In this document: positions 60,608 to 60,673 of the stretch, one piece after another | How the letters are laid out: every line of letters begins with the position of its first letter | How positions within the stretch are numbered: the stretch's first letter is position 1 | NCBI RefSeq assembly: GCF_036662795.1 | Contig: NZ_JBAFWZ010000018.1 | Span: 1 to 60,673, forward strand | Direction of reading: 5' to 3' | Source of the DNA: Lysinibacillus_B sp036662795 | GTDB taxonomy: Bacteria > Bacillota > Bacilli > Bacillales_A > Planococcaceae | Length of the DNA stretch: 60,673 nucleotides | Translations under genes and position numbers: made by a program | The notes under the pieces: generated by a model | Seen by the model: the letters and a program-made list of their open reading frames with translations, nothing else | What the model was told of the DNA's origin: nothing | The model's database searches: none

Positions 60608-60673
60608 TGCGCAAGCGCCCCGTTTAGCCCCGACAAGCGCTGGAGAAAGGATCATAGCGTGCTTGTCACGCGT
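60608..60673. repeat. Dispersed GC-rich repeat, cut by the window end
   Basis: GCGCAAGCGCCCCGTTTAGC and CCCGACAAGCGCTGG form a motif I recall as abundant between genes in Bacillus and Lysinibacillus. Only part is present, and it is not repeated elsewhere in this window. Confidence 0.5.

Overview
The window is a low-GC Firmicutes chromosome segment from an endospore former of the Bacillaceae/Planococcaceae type, and Lysinibacillus-like is my best guess. Support comes from the spore gene sspI, T-box leaders on pheS and thrS, TPP riboswitches, the L20-type leader of infC-rpmI-rplT, and blocks of gene order shared with Bacillus subtilis (sspI-rlmP-pheS-pheT; infC-rpmI-rplT-ysdA/ysdB; nrdR-dnaB-dnaI; phoR-phoP; polA-mutM-coaE). 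Most genes lie on the minus strand. No rRNA, tRNA, phage, IS transposase or CRISPR array was seen.

Layout: 0-1.4 kb holds a histidine phosphatase and a peptidase E-like protein. 1.6-4.1 kb is thiM-thiD-thiE behind a TPP riboswitch with a terminator. 4.1-5.6 kb is a TPR-GGDEF protein. 5.9-9.7 kb is pheST with a Phe T-box. 9.75-10.13 kb holds two phased repeat arrays. 10.1-11.3 kb has rlmP (ysgA) and sspI. 11.4-16.1 kb is the NAD de novo locus, nifS divergent from nadBCA. 16.2-17.4 kb is argF. 17.8-20.6 kb is a flavoprotein/SRPBCC pair with a TetR regulator. 20.7-24.2 kb holds small membrane or secreted unknowns and an M42 aminopeptidase. 24.4-28.3 kb is tenI-thiO-thiS-thiG-thiF behind a second TPP riboswitch, so thiazole formation and both salvage kinases are in this window. 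28.5-29.4 kb has a third phased array and a DUF1284 gene. 29.5-34.2 kb is the 5-oxoprolinase cluster (pxpA, ycsG and ycsI divergent from pxpB and pxpC). 34.3-37.1 kb has a dimeric dUTPase, ysdB, ysdA and the infC operon. 37.2-39.7 kb is a chemoreceptor followed by a gene-free repeat block. 39.7-45.2 kb is thrS (Thr T-box), dnaI, dnaB and nrdR. 45.4-45.9 kb is dispersed repeats. 46-51.4 kb is gapB, coaE, mutM and polA. 51.5-55.5 kb has a membrane protein, a second chemoreceptor paired with an ATP-grasp enzyme, and a small membrane protein. 55.6-60.6 kb is hflC-hflK, phoR-phoP and a MaoC-like hydratase.

The least explained signal is a set of AT-rich arrays in which a 7-8 bp GC-containing core recurs at spacings of 20, 21 (once 22) or 31 bp, which is close to two or three helical turns. 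Three arrays (9758, 9971 and 28574) share the core TACTAGCC and nearly the same order of spacings. A fourth (41728, inside the thrS leader) has the same period with an unrelated core, TTCCGCC. A second signal is a nested-hairpin repeat, four copies between 39.1 and 45.6 kb, whose outer arms covary. I also propose an AUA start for dnaI, found from homology of the N-terminus and the position of the ribosome-binding site.

Start sites were chosen from visible ribosome-binding sites and remembered family N-termini. No database search was possible, so family names rest on recognised motifs and on memory of homologues.
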